The notes below the pieces were generated by a model that was not told the origin of the DNA, did no database searches, and was given only the letters and a program-made list of their open reading frames with translations. A stretch of 27,500 nucleotides of DNA, taken from NCBI GenBank assembly GCA_900768785.1, contig CAAGEG010000124.1, positions 1-27,500 of the forward strand, in the 5' to 3' direction. Below, piece by piece: positions 8,339 to 16,772 of this stretch. The position numbers and the translations under genes were made by a program. This stretch comes from an uncultured Prevotella sp. (GTDB lineage Bacteria; Bacteroidota; Bacteroidia; Bacteroidales; Bacteroidaceae). Position 1 is the first letter of the stretch, and each line of letters opens with the position of its first letter.

Positions 8339-10174
8339 ATGAAGTTTTTGATGATGTCGCAACGGTTGTTGTGCTCAATCTTCAAGCCGGTAAAAGAAAA
8401 TGCCGCTTTATTCCTTTTTATGTATGCCCTTGGTTTGGTGTGTACATATGCCGTTGTTCCTGATAAAAAAGGTTATCATGCATGGTCTTTATCTCCTTAC
8501 GAATTGTTTGTTGATGTCACGATAATAGCACTTATAGCAAAGCTTTTGCCCGAGAAAGTATCCTTGTGGTTCAAGCGTTTAGTATATTTTGTGGCATATC
8601 TGTTGGCGATTATAGATGTCTATTGCTTTGTGAAATTTGACACAACAATCACACCTACGATGCTGTTGCTTATAGGCGAAACTAATGGCGATGAAGCTTC
8701 AGAGTTTCTATCTTCATATTTGTCGCTTGATTTGCTTACCAGCCGATTGGGCATAGTGCTTTCTGTTATTGTTATACATATCGTTTGGGCTGTTGTTTGG
8801 CACTATAGGGATGTGTTAAAGAAGCGTATGAACCAGAGAATACAAGTCGCAAACAAGGTCAAAGGCATAAATCTTTTTTTGTGTCCTTTGTTCTCGATTT
8901 CCTTTTGGACATTCTTTATTTATAGTCTTTCTGTAAGTATAGATAACAAAACAGCATATATCAGATTGTTGTCTTATGATAATATAGGTAGTGTTGAGCA
9001 TGAACTCACTCGCAAAGACCGTGCCGTGCAATATCAGCCGATACATAGGCTCGTGTTTAGTATATATGCCAACAATCTAACTTCCAAACAATTAAAACGG
9101 CTTATAGATAACATTGATGATGTAAAAGTGGATAGTTGTTCTTATACAAGCAAGAACATAGTGCTTATTATAGGAGAAAGCTATAACCGTCATCATGCCA
9201 GCCTTTATGGATATGATAAAAAGACCACTCCAAGACAAGATAAACGTGCGCGAGGTCGGACTCTTGTGCCTTTTTCTGATGTGGTTTGCCCTTGGAATCT
9301 TACAAGTTTCGTCTTCAAACACCTTTTCTCTTTATACACAGTAGGCGATAAAGGAGAGTGGTGTGACTATCCTCTGTTCCCGGAATTGTTTCGTAAGGCT
9401 GGATATCACGTTACTTTCGTTACCAATCAGTTTTTACCGCAAGCCAAAGAAGCCGTTTATGACTTTAGCGGAGGCTTCTTTCTTAATAATCCACAGCTCA
9501 GTAAGGCAATGTTTGATACGAGAAACAAGAGCCTATTTCGCTTTGATGCAGGGCTGATATGCGACTTTGACAAAATCAGACCGGAGCAGGAAGAGCGCAA
9601 TCTGGTTATTTTTCACCTTAAAGGTCAGCATGTGGATTATAGAACTCGCTTCCCGTTGGAGCGAAGAAAGTTTGTTCCGGAAGACTACGACCGTTCTGAC
9701 TTGAAGCAAAAAGAGCTTAGAGTGCTTGCCGATTATGATAATGCAACATTATATAACGATTCTATAGTTGATGCAATAATAAAACGCTTTGACAAACAAG
9801 AGGCAATAGTCATCTATGTTCCCGATCATGGAGAGGAATGTTACGGCGAGGGGGTGCATTTCTATGGTAGAATGCACTCGGCAGAGATAACACAACGATT
9901 GGCTCATGAGGAGTTTGAGATACCATTTTGGATTTGGTGCTCTAAAAAGTACCGCATGGCACATCCGGAAGTATGGCGAAGAATACAGAAATCAAAGCAC
10001 AAGCCTTACATGACAGATGCTTTAGCACATCTCTTGCTGTATCTTGGTGGCGTACATACACCATATTACAAAGAGCAACTCAACGTGTTGTCGCCTTCTT
10101 ATGATGAAGACAGACCAAGACTATTAAAGAATATTACAGATTACAACATAATAAGAAACGACGCTAAAAAATGA
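8339..10174 (+). CDS. Membrane phosphoethanolamine-transferase-like (sulfatase family) protein
   Basis: Alkaline-phosphatase-superfamily transferase of the EptA/CptA layout, which moves a head group such as phosphoethanolamine from phospholipid to lipid A, LPS core or another surface glycan. Five hydrophobic segments lie within the first about 200 of 611 residues and anchor a periplasmic catalytic domain. That domain has GES at 279-281, where the residue after GE is the usual nucleophile (Thr in EptA, Ser here as in many relatives). It continues with SLYGYDKKTTPR and ends with the metal-binding PDHGEE at 495-500. HLKGQH, a further ligand region, lies between. Its stop overlaps the next gene's start by four bases (ATGA), so translation is coupled to the acyltransferase. 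The acceptor cannot be read from the sequence. Confidence 0.85.
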   Translation: MKFLMMSQRLLCSIFKPVKENAALFLFMYALGLVCTYAVVPDKKGYHAWSLSPYELFVDVTIIALIAKLLPEKVSLWFKRLVYFVAYLLAIIDVYCFVKFDTTITPTMLLLIGETNGDEASEFLSSYLSLDLLTSRLGIVLSVIVIHIVWAVVWHYRDVLKKRMNQRIQVANKVKGINLFLCPLFSISFWTFFIYSLSVSIDNKTAYIRLLSYDNIGSVEHELTRKDRAVQYQPIHRLVFSIYANNLTSKQLKRLIDNIDDVKVDSCSYTSKNIVLIIGESYNRHHASLYGYDKKTTPRQDKRARGRTLVPFSDVVCPWNLTSFVFKHLFSLYTVGDKGEWCDYPLFPELFRKAGYHVTFVTNQFLPQAKEAVYDFSGGFFLNNPQLSKAMFDTRNKSLFRFDAGLICDFDKIRPEQEERNLVIFHLKGQHVDYRTRFPLERRKFVPEDYDRSDLKQKELRVLADYDNATLYNDSIVDAIIKRFDKQEAIVIYVPDHGEECYGEGVHFYGRMHSAEITQRLAHEEFEIPFWIWCSKKYRMAHPEVWRRIQKSKHKPYMTDALAHLLLYLGGVHTPYYKEQLNVLSPSYDEDRPRLLKNITDYNIIRNDAKK

Positions 10175-11241
10175 ATTTACCGACAAAAAAAGAGTTGTTG
10201 ACTATTGCCGAGTCAAATGCTTTGCGAGGCATAGCAATACTTGGCATTATATTACATAACTATTGCCATTTTCTTGGCTTCGCCGTAAAAGAGAACGAAT
10301 ATACATTTACTTTGTCCAAACCTATGATGTTGTTTGACAGACTTTCTGCAGGAGCCGATTATTTGTTTGTACATGTAATGTCTTTTTACGGTCATTACGG
10401 AGTGCCGATATTCCTTTTCATTAGCGGTTTTGGCTTAGTTCGTAAATACGAACAGTCTATGGAGGCAAGCGTAAAGACATCTTCGTTCGTTAAATTCCAT
10501 TACTTTAAATTGTTGAGACTGATGTTTCTGGGCTATATTGCCTTCGCAGTAGTAAGCTATCTACATCCTCACGGATATCATGGATATAATTTGTCGCGTG
10601 TAGTAGCTCAAATTCTTATGTATATAAACCTTTTGCCCGACCCCGATCATATTATCAAACCGGGACCATATTGGTTCTTCGGACTTATGTTGCAGCTATA
10701 TATTGTTTATAAGTTGTTCTTATACAAACGCTCTTCTTGGTACACAATAGCGTTAATTGCTTTGTGTTGGCTCATACAAGCGCTCTTCCCACCTTCAATA
10801 GATACCAACGGAGAAATTCTTAATAGATTACGCTATAATTTTATTGGTGGAATGTTGCCTTTCGGAGCCGGCATTTTATATGCCCGTTATGGTCTTTGTC
10901 TTAACAAATGGGGTAATATGATTGTTGTTTTTATTTCGGCAGCATTTGTTTTTATAGGAAGTTTCAACTTCCAAATGTGGCTTTGGGTCCCGCTTTTTGT
11001 TGTCACAGGTTCGGTAGCAACAATAAAATTGTTCCCGGAGACTGTGTTAAAACCGTTTGTATGGTTTGGCGTGTTGTCGTCAGCACTATTTGTTGCTCAT
11101 CCGATAACACGAGAGATTATCATAAAAATGTCTTATCGCGGGTGGATATATACAGGCTTGGCTGTTTATATCTCGACTTCTCTCTTGCTTGCATGGCTGT
11201 TTAAGTTGTTGTTAAAATATATACCGAAACCAAAACTATAA
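10171..11241 (+). CDS. Acyltransferase 3 (OafA-like) membrane protein, first copy
   Basis: Integral membrane protein of the acyltransferase 3 family, members of which O-acetylate or O-succinylate surface sugars. The 356 residues have about ten hydrophobic segments. The N terminus carries the family signature ALRGIAILGIILHNY, with R19 and H29 at the ten-residue spacing typical of the active site. It starts inside the stop of the upstream transferase (ATGA overlap), and the next acyltransferase begins 2 bp after its stop, so all three are one translational unit. The joint arrangement suggests co-modification of one surface molecule. Donor and acceptor are unknown. Confidence 0.85.
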   Translation: MNLPTKKELLTIAESNALRGIAILGIILHNYCHFLGFAVKENEYTFTLSKPMMLFDRLSAGADYLFVHVMSFYGHYGVPIFLFISGFGLVRKYEQSMEASVKTSSFVKFHYFKLLRLMFLGYIAFAVVSYLHPHGYHGYNLSRVVAQILMYINLLPDPDHIIKPGPYWFFGLMLQLYIVYKLFLYKRSSWYTIALIALCWLIQALFPPSIDTNGEILNRLRYNFIGGMLPFGAGILYARYGLCLNKWGNMIVVFISAAFVFIGSFNFQMWLWVPLFVVTGSVATIKLFPETVLKPFVWFGVLSSALFVAHPITREIIIKMSYRGWIYTGLAVYISTSLLLAWLFKLLLKYIPKPKL

Positions 11242-11243
11242 TT

Positions 11244-12260
11244 ATGAAAAGAACTATAGACCTATCTGATATCAGCCGTTATCGTAGTGAGCTAATGGGG
11301 CTGGCGATGATTTTCGTCATGCTCTTCCATGTTTGGCTGCCTAAAAGCAATACTTTCTATGGGTTGGTGCGTTGTGGTAATATTGGCGTTGATATGTTTC
11401 TCTTCTTGAGTGGTATAGGTTTGTGGTACGCATGGAGCAAACGTCCGACGTTGAAACAGTTTTATTGGCGTCGATATATACGCATTTATCCTGCTTGGTT
11501 GATAGTTTCTTCTTTGTTTTATATACCGAATTACCTTTACACATCCGGTGGCGGCTATAGCCCCGATGTGCTTAATCTTGTTGCAAACATACTCATTAAC
11601 TGGAGTTTTTGGCGTATTGACGACCTAACATTTTGGTTTATTCCTTCAATAATGATGATGTACACATGGGCACCTGCGTATATGGCAGCCATAGAACGTA
11701 ATAGTGTGTGGCGATGGATGCCCGTTTTGTTTATGGTACTTGCTGTAATGGTAAGTTATTATCCGCCTGTTCATGCCGTCGTAGGACATTTAGAGATTTT
11801 CTTTAGCAGAATACCAATATTTCTTATTGGCATAAATTTTGGTCTTTATGTAAAAGAAGCAAAGCAGTTAGATGCCTCTTCAATATGGTTGTTAATAGTA
11901 CTTTTTGCTATGAGTCTTGCCATGTGCATAGAGTTTGAAGAGTCTTGGAGAGGACGTTTCCCCTTGTTCTTGGAACGAATGGTATATATTCCGTTGACAA
12001 TTAGCGGCATATTGATTCTTGTATGTATCTTGCGAAAAACTCCCTGTTATATAAACAAGATGTTTGCTTTCGTTGGAACAATAAGCCTTGAGCTTTATCT
12101 CGTGCACATACAATTCGTACTTAAATATATCAAACCATATAATTTAGGTTATTGCCTTACAGCCTTGCTAATGATATCAATATCACTTGTGGTTGCTTGG
12201 TTGTTGCACAAACTCATAGAACTATTGCACAAACACGTGTTATCACGCATAAACATATAA
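11244..12260 (+). CDS. Acyltransferase 3 membrane protein, second copy
   Basis: A second acyltransferase 3 protein of 338 residues, distinct in sequence from its neighbour. The signature YRSELMGLAMIFVMLFHVW near the start has R14 and H29. GVDMFLFLSGIGLWYAW is the second family motif. Around ten membrane helices are expected. It begins 2 bp after the previous gene. The 96-bp gap that follows holds no terminator I can see. Because two non-identical copies sit in tandem, they may act on different positions or use different acyl donors. A peptidoglycan or polysaccharide acetyltransferase role is equally possible. Confidence 0.85.
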   Translation: MKRTIDLSDISRYRSELMGLAMIFVMLFHVWLPKSNTFYGLVRCGNIGVDMFLFLSGIGLWYAWSKRPTLKQFYWRRYIRIYPAWLIVSSLFYIPNYLYTSGGGYSPDVLNLVANILINWSFWRIDDLTFWFIPSIMMMYTWAPAYMAAIERNSVWRWMPVLFMVLAVMVSYYPPVHAVVGHLEIFFSRIPIFLIGINFGLYVKEAKQLDASSIWLLIVLFAMSLAMCIEFEESWRGRFPLFLERMVYIPLTISGILILVCILRKTPCYINKMFAFVGTISLELYLVHIQFVLKYIKPYNLGYCLTALLMISISLVVAWLLHKLIELLHKHVLSRINI

Positions 12261-12356
12261 TGTAAATATAAATAATAGAGACTGCGGGTGTCGTTTGTCG
12301 TTGTGCTTATCGTCATTACAGACATTTGCAATAAGTATTTTGAAACTTAATATACT

Positions 12357-13256
12357 ATGTGTAATTTGAAATCATATTTAAAGTTAATTCGCCCTCAACA
12401 ATGGTTAAAGAACATCTTTGTCTTTTTACCTATGTTTTTTGGTGGTAGCTTGTTTGATTTATCGGATATCAAAGCATCTGTAATAACGTTTATTGCATAC
12501 AGTCTTACAGCATCTTCAATCTATTGTTTTAATGACATTATTGATTTAGAAGCCGACCGTTGTCACCCCAAGAAATGTAAACGACCTATTGCTTCGGGAG
12601 AAATAAGCCTAACAAAAGCCGTATTATTGATGATTATACTTTTTGTTTCGGCATTATTAATATTGTTTTTCTCGGCAGAAAGCTTGAATGGTATGAATGT
12701 CGCTTATGTGATATGCGGATACTATATTCTTAATCTATGTTATTGTGTCAAGTTGAAACAATATGCCATAATAGATGTTTTCATTATCGCATTCGGCTTT
12801 GTGCTAAGGGCTCTTGCCGGCTCTTTTGCCACAGGAGTATGGCTTAGTCATTGGTTGGCATTAATGACATTTCTCATTACTCTGTTTCTCTCGTTTGCCA
12901 AACGGCGTGATGACGTGTTGCGTATGAATGAGACGGGCAATCCTCCACGCAAGAATACCATTCGTTATAATCTCACTTTCATAAATCAAGCTATTACTAT
13001 AACTACTTCGATCACTATGGTTTGTTATGTTATGTACACCGTTTCGCCGGAGGTTATAAGCCGTTTCGGAACAGACAACTTATATCTCACGTCTGTTTTT
13101 GTGCTTGTCGGAATGTTGAGATACATACAGATTGCGGTTGTAGATGAGAAGAGTGGAGACCCTACAAAGGTGATGTTGCACGACCGTTTTTTGCAGATAG
13201 TAGTCTTTGTTTGGGCTATGAGTTTTCTATTTATAATATATTTCGGACACCATTAG
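12357..13256 (+). CDS. UbiA prenyltransferase, decaprenyl-phosphate phosphoribosyltransferase type
   Basis: UbiA-superfamily integral membrane enzyme. The N terminus RPQQWLKNIFVFLPMFFGG and the aspartate motif NDIIDLEAD at 59-67, followed by KKCKRPIASGEIS, match the subfamily whose mycobacterial member (Rv3806c) joins PRPP to decaprenyl phosphate to make decaprenylphosphoryl-5-phosphoribose. A second acidic region lies at about IIDVFIIAFGFVLRALAG. The 299 residues contain 8-9 hydrophobic segments. It is followed by a HAD phosphatase and a polytopic DUF6080-like protein, a context that supports making a polyprenyl-phosphate pentose donor. Subfamily assignment is by motif recognition, and the prenyl acceptor length is unknown. 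Upstream only a poor promoter candidate (GACATTTG at 12321) is visible. Confidence 0.85.
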   Translation: MCNLKSYLKLIRPQQWLKNIFVFLPMFFGGSLFDLSDIKASVITFIAYSLTASSIYCFNDIIDLEADRCHPKKCKRPIASGEISLTKAVLLMIILFVSALLILFFSAESLNGMNVAYVICGYYILNLCYCVKLKQYAIIDVFIIAFGFVLRALAGSFATGVWLSHWLALMTFLITLFLSFAKRRDDVLRMNETGNPPRKNTIRYNLTFINQAITITTSITMVCYVMYTVSPEVISRFGTDNLYLTSVFVLVGMLRYIQIAVVDEKSGDPTKVMLHDRFLQIVVFVWAMSFLFIIYFGHH

Positions 13257-13309
13257 TGGTGTTTGAAGGAGAGAGATGTTTAAAATATAATAAAGTTGAT
13301 AATAATAAC

Positions 13310-13915
13310 ATGATAGGAACGTTATATAATTTACATACTTTTGACTTTGATGGTACTCTCACCAAACGTGATACGCTTATTGAATTCATACGTTTTGCAA
13401 AGGGAGATAAATTCTTTCTTAAATGTATGTTGCGTTTTTCCCCTTTGTTATTAGCTATGAAAATGGGGCTATATCCCAACGAGACGGTAAAACAGAAGGT
13501 GCTGTCCTATTGCTTTAAGGGCATGGCGACAGACTTGTTTAATGATATGTGTCGCTTGTTTGCAAGAACAAAGAAAGGTTTGTTGAGGAAAAAGGCTTTG
13601 AAATGCCTTGATGAAGCTCTTGAAAAAGGAGACAAAGTGCTGATAGTTAGCGCAAGCGTTACTAATTGGGTGGCTCCTTTTTTTGCCGATAAACAAGGTG
13701 TAATGGTTGTAGGTACCGAGTTGGAAGAGGAGGCTGGTCGTCTTACGGGTCGCTTGGCAACGAGAAATTGCTATGGAATAGAGAAGGTAAAGCGCATAAA
13801 AGAGTTGTTTCCTGACCGAAACCGCTATTTTCTTACAGCCTATGGCGATAGTCATGGAGATGCGCGTATGCTTGATTATGCTGACAAAGCATATTATAAG
13901 CCGTTTAGAGATTAA
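13310..13915 (+). CDS. HAD-IB family phosphatase (SerB-like)
   Basis: HAD-superfamily hydrolase of 201 residues. Motif I is DFDGT with D12 as nucleophile and D14 as acid/base. Motif II is the serine in LIVSAS, and motif IV is YGDSHGDARML. A helical cap lies between motifs I and II. This is the SerB/HAD-IB layout. I start at the ATG at 13310, because the frame upstream to 13211 overlaps the UbiA gene and lacks family-like sequence. Next to a phosphoribosyltransferase, the natural proposal is removal of the 5-phosphate from polyprenylphosphoryl phosphoribose. The mycobacterial cluster uses an unrelated phosphatase at that step. A generic phosphatase cannot be ruled out. Confidence 0.82.
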   Translation: MIGTLYNLHTFDFDGTLTKRDTLIEFIRFAKGDKFFLKCMLRFSPLLLAMKMGLYPNETVKQKVLSYCFKGMATDLFNDMCRLFARTKKGLLRKKALKCLDEALEKGDKVLIVSASVTNWVAPFFADKQGVMVVGTELEEEAGRLTGRLATRNCYGIEKVKRIKELFPDRNRYFLTAYGDSHGDARMLDYADKAYYKPFRD

Positions 13916-13958
13916 TATTTGTAACCGTAAAACATTATAAATAGAGATTGCCATGTAA

Positions 13959-15407
13959 ATGGCTAAGAATATAAAGATGCAGAATATATTTAAATTAAGA
14001 AAAGGTGAGGGCAAGACATCATTGTGTGCTTTGGCTCTGTTTGTGTTTTTTAATACTGTTATAATAGTAAGATTTTTTGATTTGTTCTCAAAGACAGGGC
14101 AAGGACATTGGACTGTTTTTGTCAGGAACTTTATTATTTCCGGATTTGATCCTATTACTTATTCTATAATAACTTATTGGGAACCGAATTATAATGTGTA
14201 TAGACATCCTTTGTTGGCATTTATGGTGTGGCCTTTATCTGTGCTGAATACATGGCTTACAGACCTTACCGGACTGAACCTTGTACAGATTATTACGGCG
14301 GTTCCTCTGCTGTTTTGTGCTTTTTATTCTTTTGTCTTCTTGCGTAGAATAATGAAAGACATAATCGAGTTGCCTACATTTGAGGCCAATATGCTTTCGT
14401 TTATGACTTTCTCTTTTGCCTATGTCATGCTTTCGTGCATGGTTCCCGACCATTTTTGTATATCTATGTTTTGCCTTATTACGGCATTATACATTTGCGG
14501 CATGAAGATAAAGCAAGGGGGAAGACTGAAGATATGGCAGACGATATTGCTGTTTTTCATGACGGCAGGCATTACTCTTAGTAATGGAGTAAAGATTTTC
14601 ATATACGCTCTTTATGCTAACGGCATAAGATTCTTCAAACCTAAGTATCTTTTCCTTGCTGTTTTATTGCCGTCGGCTTTGATTTGGGGATTTGCACGTT
14701 GGGAGTATCGTACTATGGTCTTGCCAAAGGAAAAAGCCAGAAAGGCAATTCATGCCAAGAAAAACGAAGAAATAAGACAGAAAATGTTTGAAGCGTTTAA
14801 GGATACATCTTCTTTGAAAGATAGTATAGCCTTAGAACAGGCTTTCAAACAAGAGCTTAACAAACGTATCCTTGCTAAATACAATTCGGATAAAAATAAA
14901 ACATGGAATAAAAACACAGGCCGCCCAATAACCAAAGGTGAGTTTATGAACTGGACAGATATAAGTACGCCTCGTGTTGCTACCCTCGTGGAGAACTTCT
15001 TCGGCGAGTCTATACAGTTGCATAAGCGTTATCTCTTGCAGGATACATTGCGTAGCCGACCCGTATTGGTAGGATATAGCTGGTGGATAAACTATCTTGT
15101 GGAACTGATATTAGTATCTCTCTTTATTGCCGGATTGTGGTTCGGACGACGTTCGCGCTTTATGTGGATGGCGCTAAGCGGCATGATGCTTGATGTCGCT
15201 TTGCATCTCGGGCTTGGTTTCGGCATAAATGAGGTTTATATAATGGGAGCTCATTGGTTGTTTGTCGTACCTTTGTGTATAGCATTTTTGGTCAAGGCTG
15301 TTGAGGGAAAGCGACAAGCGTCATGGCTACGATTGTTATTGCTGTGGCTTACAGTATGGTTGTATGTCTATAATGGTATGTTGACCATTGGTTATCTTGT
15401 AAGATGA
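13959..15407 (+). CDS. Polytopic membrane protein, DUF6080-like, possible GT-C glycosyltransferase
   Basis: A 482-residue membrane protein. About eight hydrophobic segments fill residues 20-250, then a hydrophilic stretch of about 110 residues (lysine- and glutamate-rich, helical), then three or four more segments. The first loop after segment one contains ISGFDPITYSIITYW and then NVYRHPLLAF. This is like the acidic first loop and HP motif of GT-C glycosyltransferases that use polyprenyl-phosphate sugars. I recognise it as resembling DUF6080 proteins of Bacteroidales, but the GT-C reading is inference. It lies 43 bp after the HAD gene and 144 bp before a family 2 glycosyltransferase. Confidence 0.7.
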   Translation: MAKNIKMQNIFKLRKGEGKTSLCALALFVFFNTVIIVRFFDLFSKTGQGHWTVFVRNFIISGFDPITYSIITYWEPNYNVYRHPLLAFMVWPLSVLNTWLTDLTGLNLVQIITAVPLLFCAFYSFVFLRRIMKDIIELPTFEANMLSFMTFSFAYVMLSCMVPDHFCISMFCLITALYICGMKIKQGGRLKIWQTILLFFMTAGITLSNGVKIFIYALYANGIRFFKPKYLFLAVLLPSALIWGFARWEYRTMVLPKEKARKAIHAKKNEEIRQKMFEAFKDTSSLKDSIALEQAFKQELNKRILAKYNSDKNKTWNKNTGRPITKGEFMNWTDISTPRVATLVENFFGESIQLHKRYLLQDTLRSRPVLVGYSWWINYLVELILVSLFIAGLWFGRRSRFMWMALSGMMLDVALHLGLGFGINEVYIMGAHWLFVVPLCIAFLVKAVEGKRQASWLRLLLLWLTVWLYVYNGMLTIGYLVR

Positions 15408-15551
15408 CAGATGACTTTATGTGATTTCATTCATCTATATTGAGGATGATTTATATGGAGATGATGATTTCACTAACCGGAAACAGCTGGATGATGATTA
15501 CCTATGAAATAATATTTAGTATAAAGTCGTGAGAAGACCGGTTGTTTGTGA

Positions 15552-16550
15552 ATGATTGATATGGTGAAAGTTTCTATTTTGGTTCCCGTATATGGCGTTG
15601 AACGCTATATAGAGAACTGTGCTGTCACTCTCTTTGAGCAGACTTATGAAAACATAGAGTATGTTTTCGTAAACGATAGCACTAAGGACAGAAGCATGGA
15701 AATACTCCATGAGGTAATGGAACGTTATCCTTTGCGACGTGATAATGTGCATATAATAACTCATGAAGTAAACAGAGGACTTGGGGCTGCGAGAAATACA
15801 GCTTTGCTTAATGCTACCGGAGATTTTGTGATGCATGTTGATAGTGACGATAGCTTGTCTCTTGATGCTGTGGAGATGCTTGTTGACAAGGCTATACAGA
15901 CAGGAGCCGATATCGTTGACTGTGGTTACGAGAAGACAAACAATGGGAAAGTGGTAAGTACTCATATCCCTTTTCATGGCACACATGACAATTATCTCCG
16001 CATAATGCTATGTCAGAATATCGTTTCCAATAGAATATGGGGTCGTTTATACCGCCGAAGCCTTTTTTCTGACTATGAAATAAATCCTATTGATGGTGTT
16101 GATTATGGTGAAGACTTTGCTATAGTGCCCCGACTTATGTATTATGCCAAACGCGTGTGGGTAGATAGTCCCGGTTATAAGTATCGTACCGAAAACGATT
16201 CTTCTTATACTCATAGCTTTACCAAGAAGAGTTTTGTATCTATGTGGCGTGCCTCTGCTATCGTATATGGCTTTTTTCAAACACGTGATGTCGAAAAGAA
16301 ATACGATTTTGCCTTACAAATGGGAATGTTGAATATGATCAGGGCTATGAGAAAGAATGATTACAAGATGGATATACTTAATTCTTTCTGCAATTATAGG
16401 GCTAATGGACTCATTCCGGGCTTTATTGCCAAACTCTTTATGGGTAGTTGCCCATACCCGATAGCCAATATAATTTATCTCATCACACGCCGTTTGTATG
16501 CCATGTTTATTCTTAAGTCGGTTCATCTGCCTACATGTGGCAAAGGATAA
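15552..16550 (+). CDS. Family 2 glycosyltransferase
   Basis: Inverting, GT-A fold glycosyltransferase of 332 residues working at the cytoplasmic face. The start KVSILVPVYGVERYIENC, the NRGLGAARNTAL segment and the DSDD metal and nucleotide motif at 97-100 are typical. A C-terminal hydrophobic stretch near 295-320 may attach it to the membrane. A second ATG three codons in (15561) is an equally good start. It is the last plus-strand gene before a convergent spacer that carries a 22-bp tandem repeat. The sugar it transfers is not readable from sequence. It probably extends the lipid-linked glycan that the neighbouring flippase exports. Confidence 0.88.
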   Translation: MIDMVKVSILVPVYGVERYIENCAVTLFEQTYENIEYVFVNDSTKDRSMEILHEVMERYPLRRDNVHIITHEVNRGLGAARNTALLNATGDFVMHVDSDDSLSLDAVEMLVDKAIQTGADIVDCGYEKTNNGKVVSTHIPFHGTHDNYLRIMLCQNIVSNRIWGRLYRRSLFSDYEINPIDGVDYGEDFAIVPRLMYYAKRVWVDSPGYKYRTENDSSYTHSFTKKSFVSMWRASAIVYGFFQTRDVEKKYDFALQMGMLNMIRAMRKNDYKMDILNSFCNYRANGLIPGFIAKLFMGSCPYPIANIIYLITRRLYAMFILKSVHLPTCGKG

Positions 16551-16568
16551 TGCCAACCTGTCTGAACT

Positions 16569-16678
16569 AACTATGGTGTTTACGAGTCGTAACTATGGTG
16601 TTTACGAGTTGTTAGTATAGTGTTTACGAGTCATAACTATGGTGTTTACGAGTCGTAAGTATAGTGTTTATAATTCGT
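16569..16678. repeat. Five tandem 22-bp repeats with a palindromic core
   Basis: Five contiguous 22-bp units begin at 16569, 16591, 16613, 16635 and 16657. Units 1 and 4 are identical, and the others differ at one to a few positions (third base C or G, seventh G or A). Each junction makes an imperfect or perfect palindrome around TTACGAGTCGTAA (arms TTACGA and TCGTAA about a central G). They fill the 222-bp gap between convergent genes. A matching unit reappears at 27471-27492. There are no spacers, so this is not a CRISPR array. Confidence 0.92.
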
Positions 16679-16772
16679 AAACATAATAAATAAGAGATAG
16701 GTCTATGTCGCAGATGCTTTGAAAGGAGTGTTTGCGGCATATTTGTTTGGTTGTTTAGAATGATTAAAGGTG

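Noticed and set aside
12294..12328. Promoter for the UbiA gene (TTTG and GACATTTG)
   Set aside because: The -7 box lacks the leading T and the spacing of 23 bp is too long, so it is not listed as a feature.
13469..14014. 181-codon minus-strand frame across the HAD gene and the start of the DUF6080-like gene
   Set aside because: It is the shadow of well-supported plus-strand genes. Its composition is irregular with no recognisable motif.
15516..15986. 156-codon minus-strand frame opposite the family 2 glycosyltransferase
   Set aside because: It overlaps the most conserved part of the glycosyltransferase and has no independent support.
16569..16678. CRISPR-like short repeat array
   Set aside because: The 22-bp units are contiguous with no unique spacers, and no cas gene is in the window.
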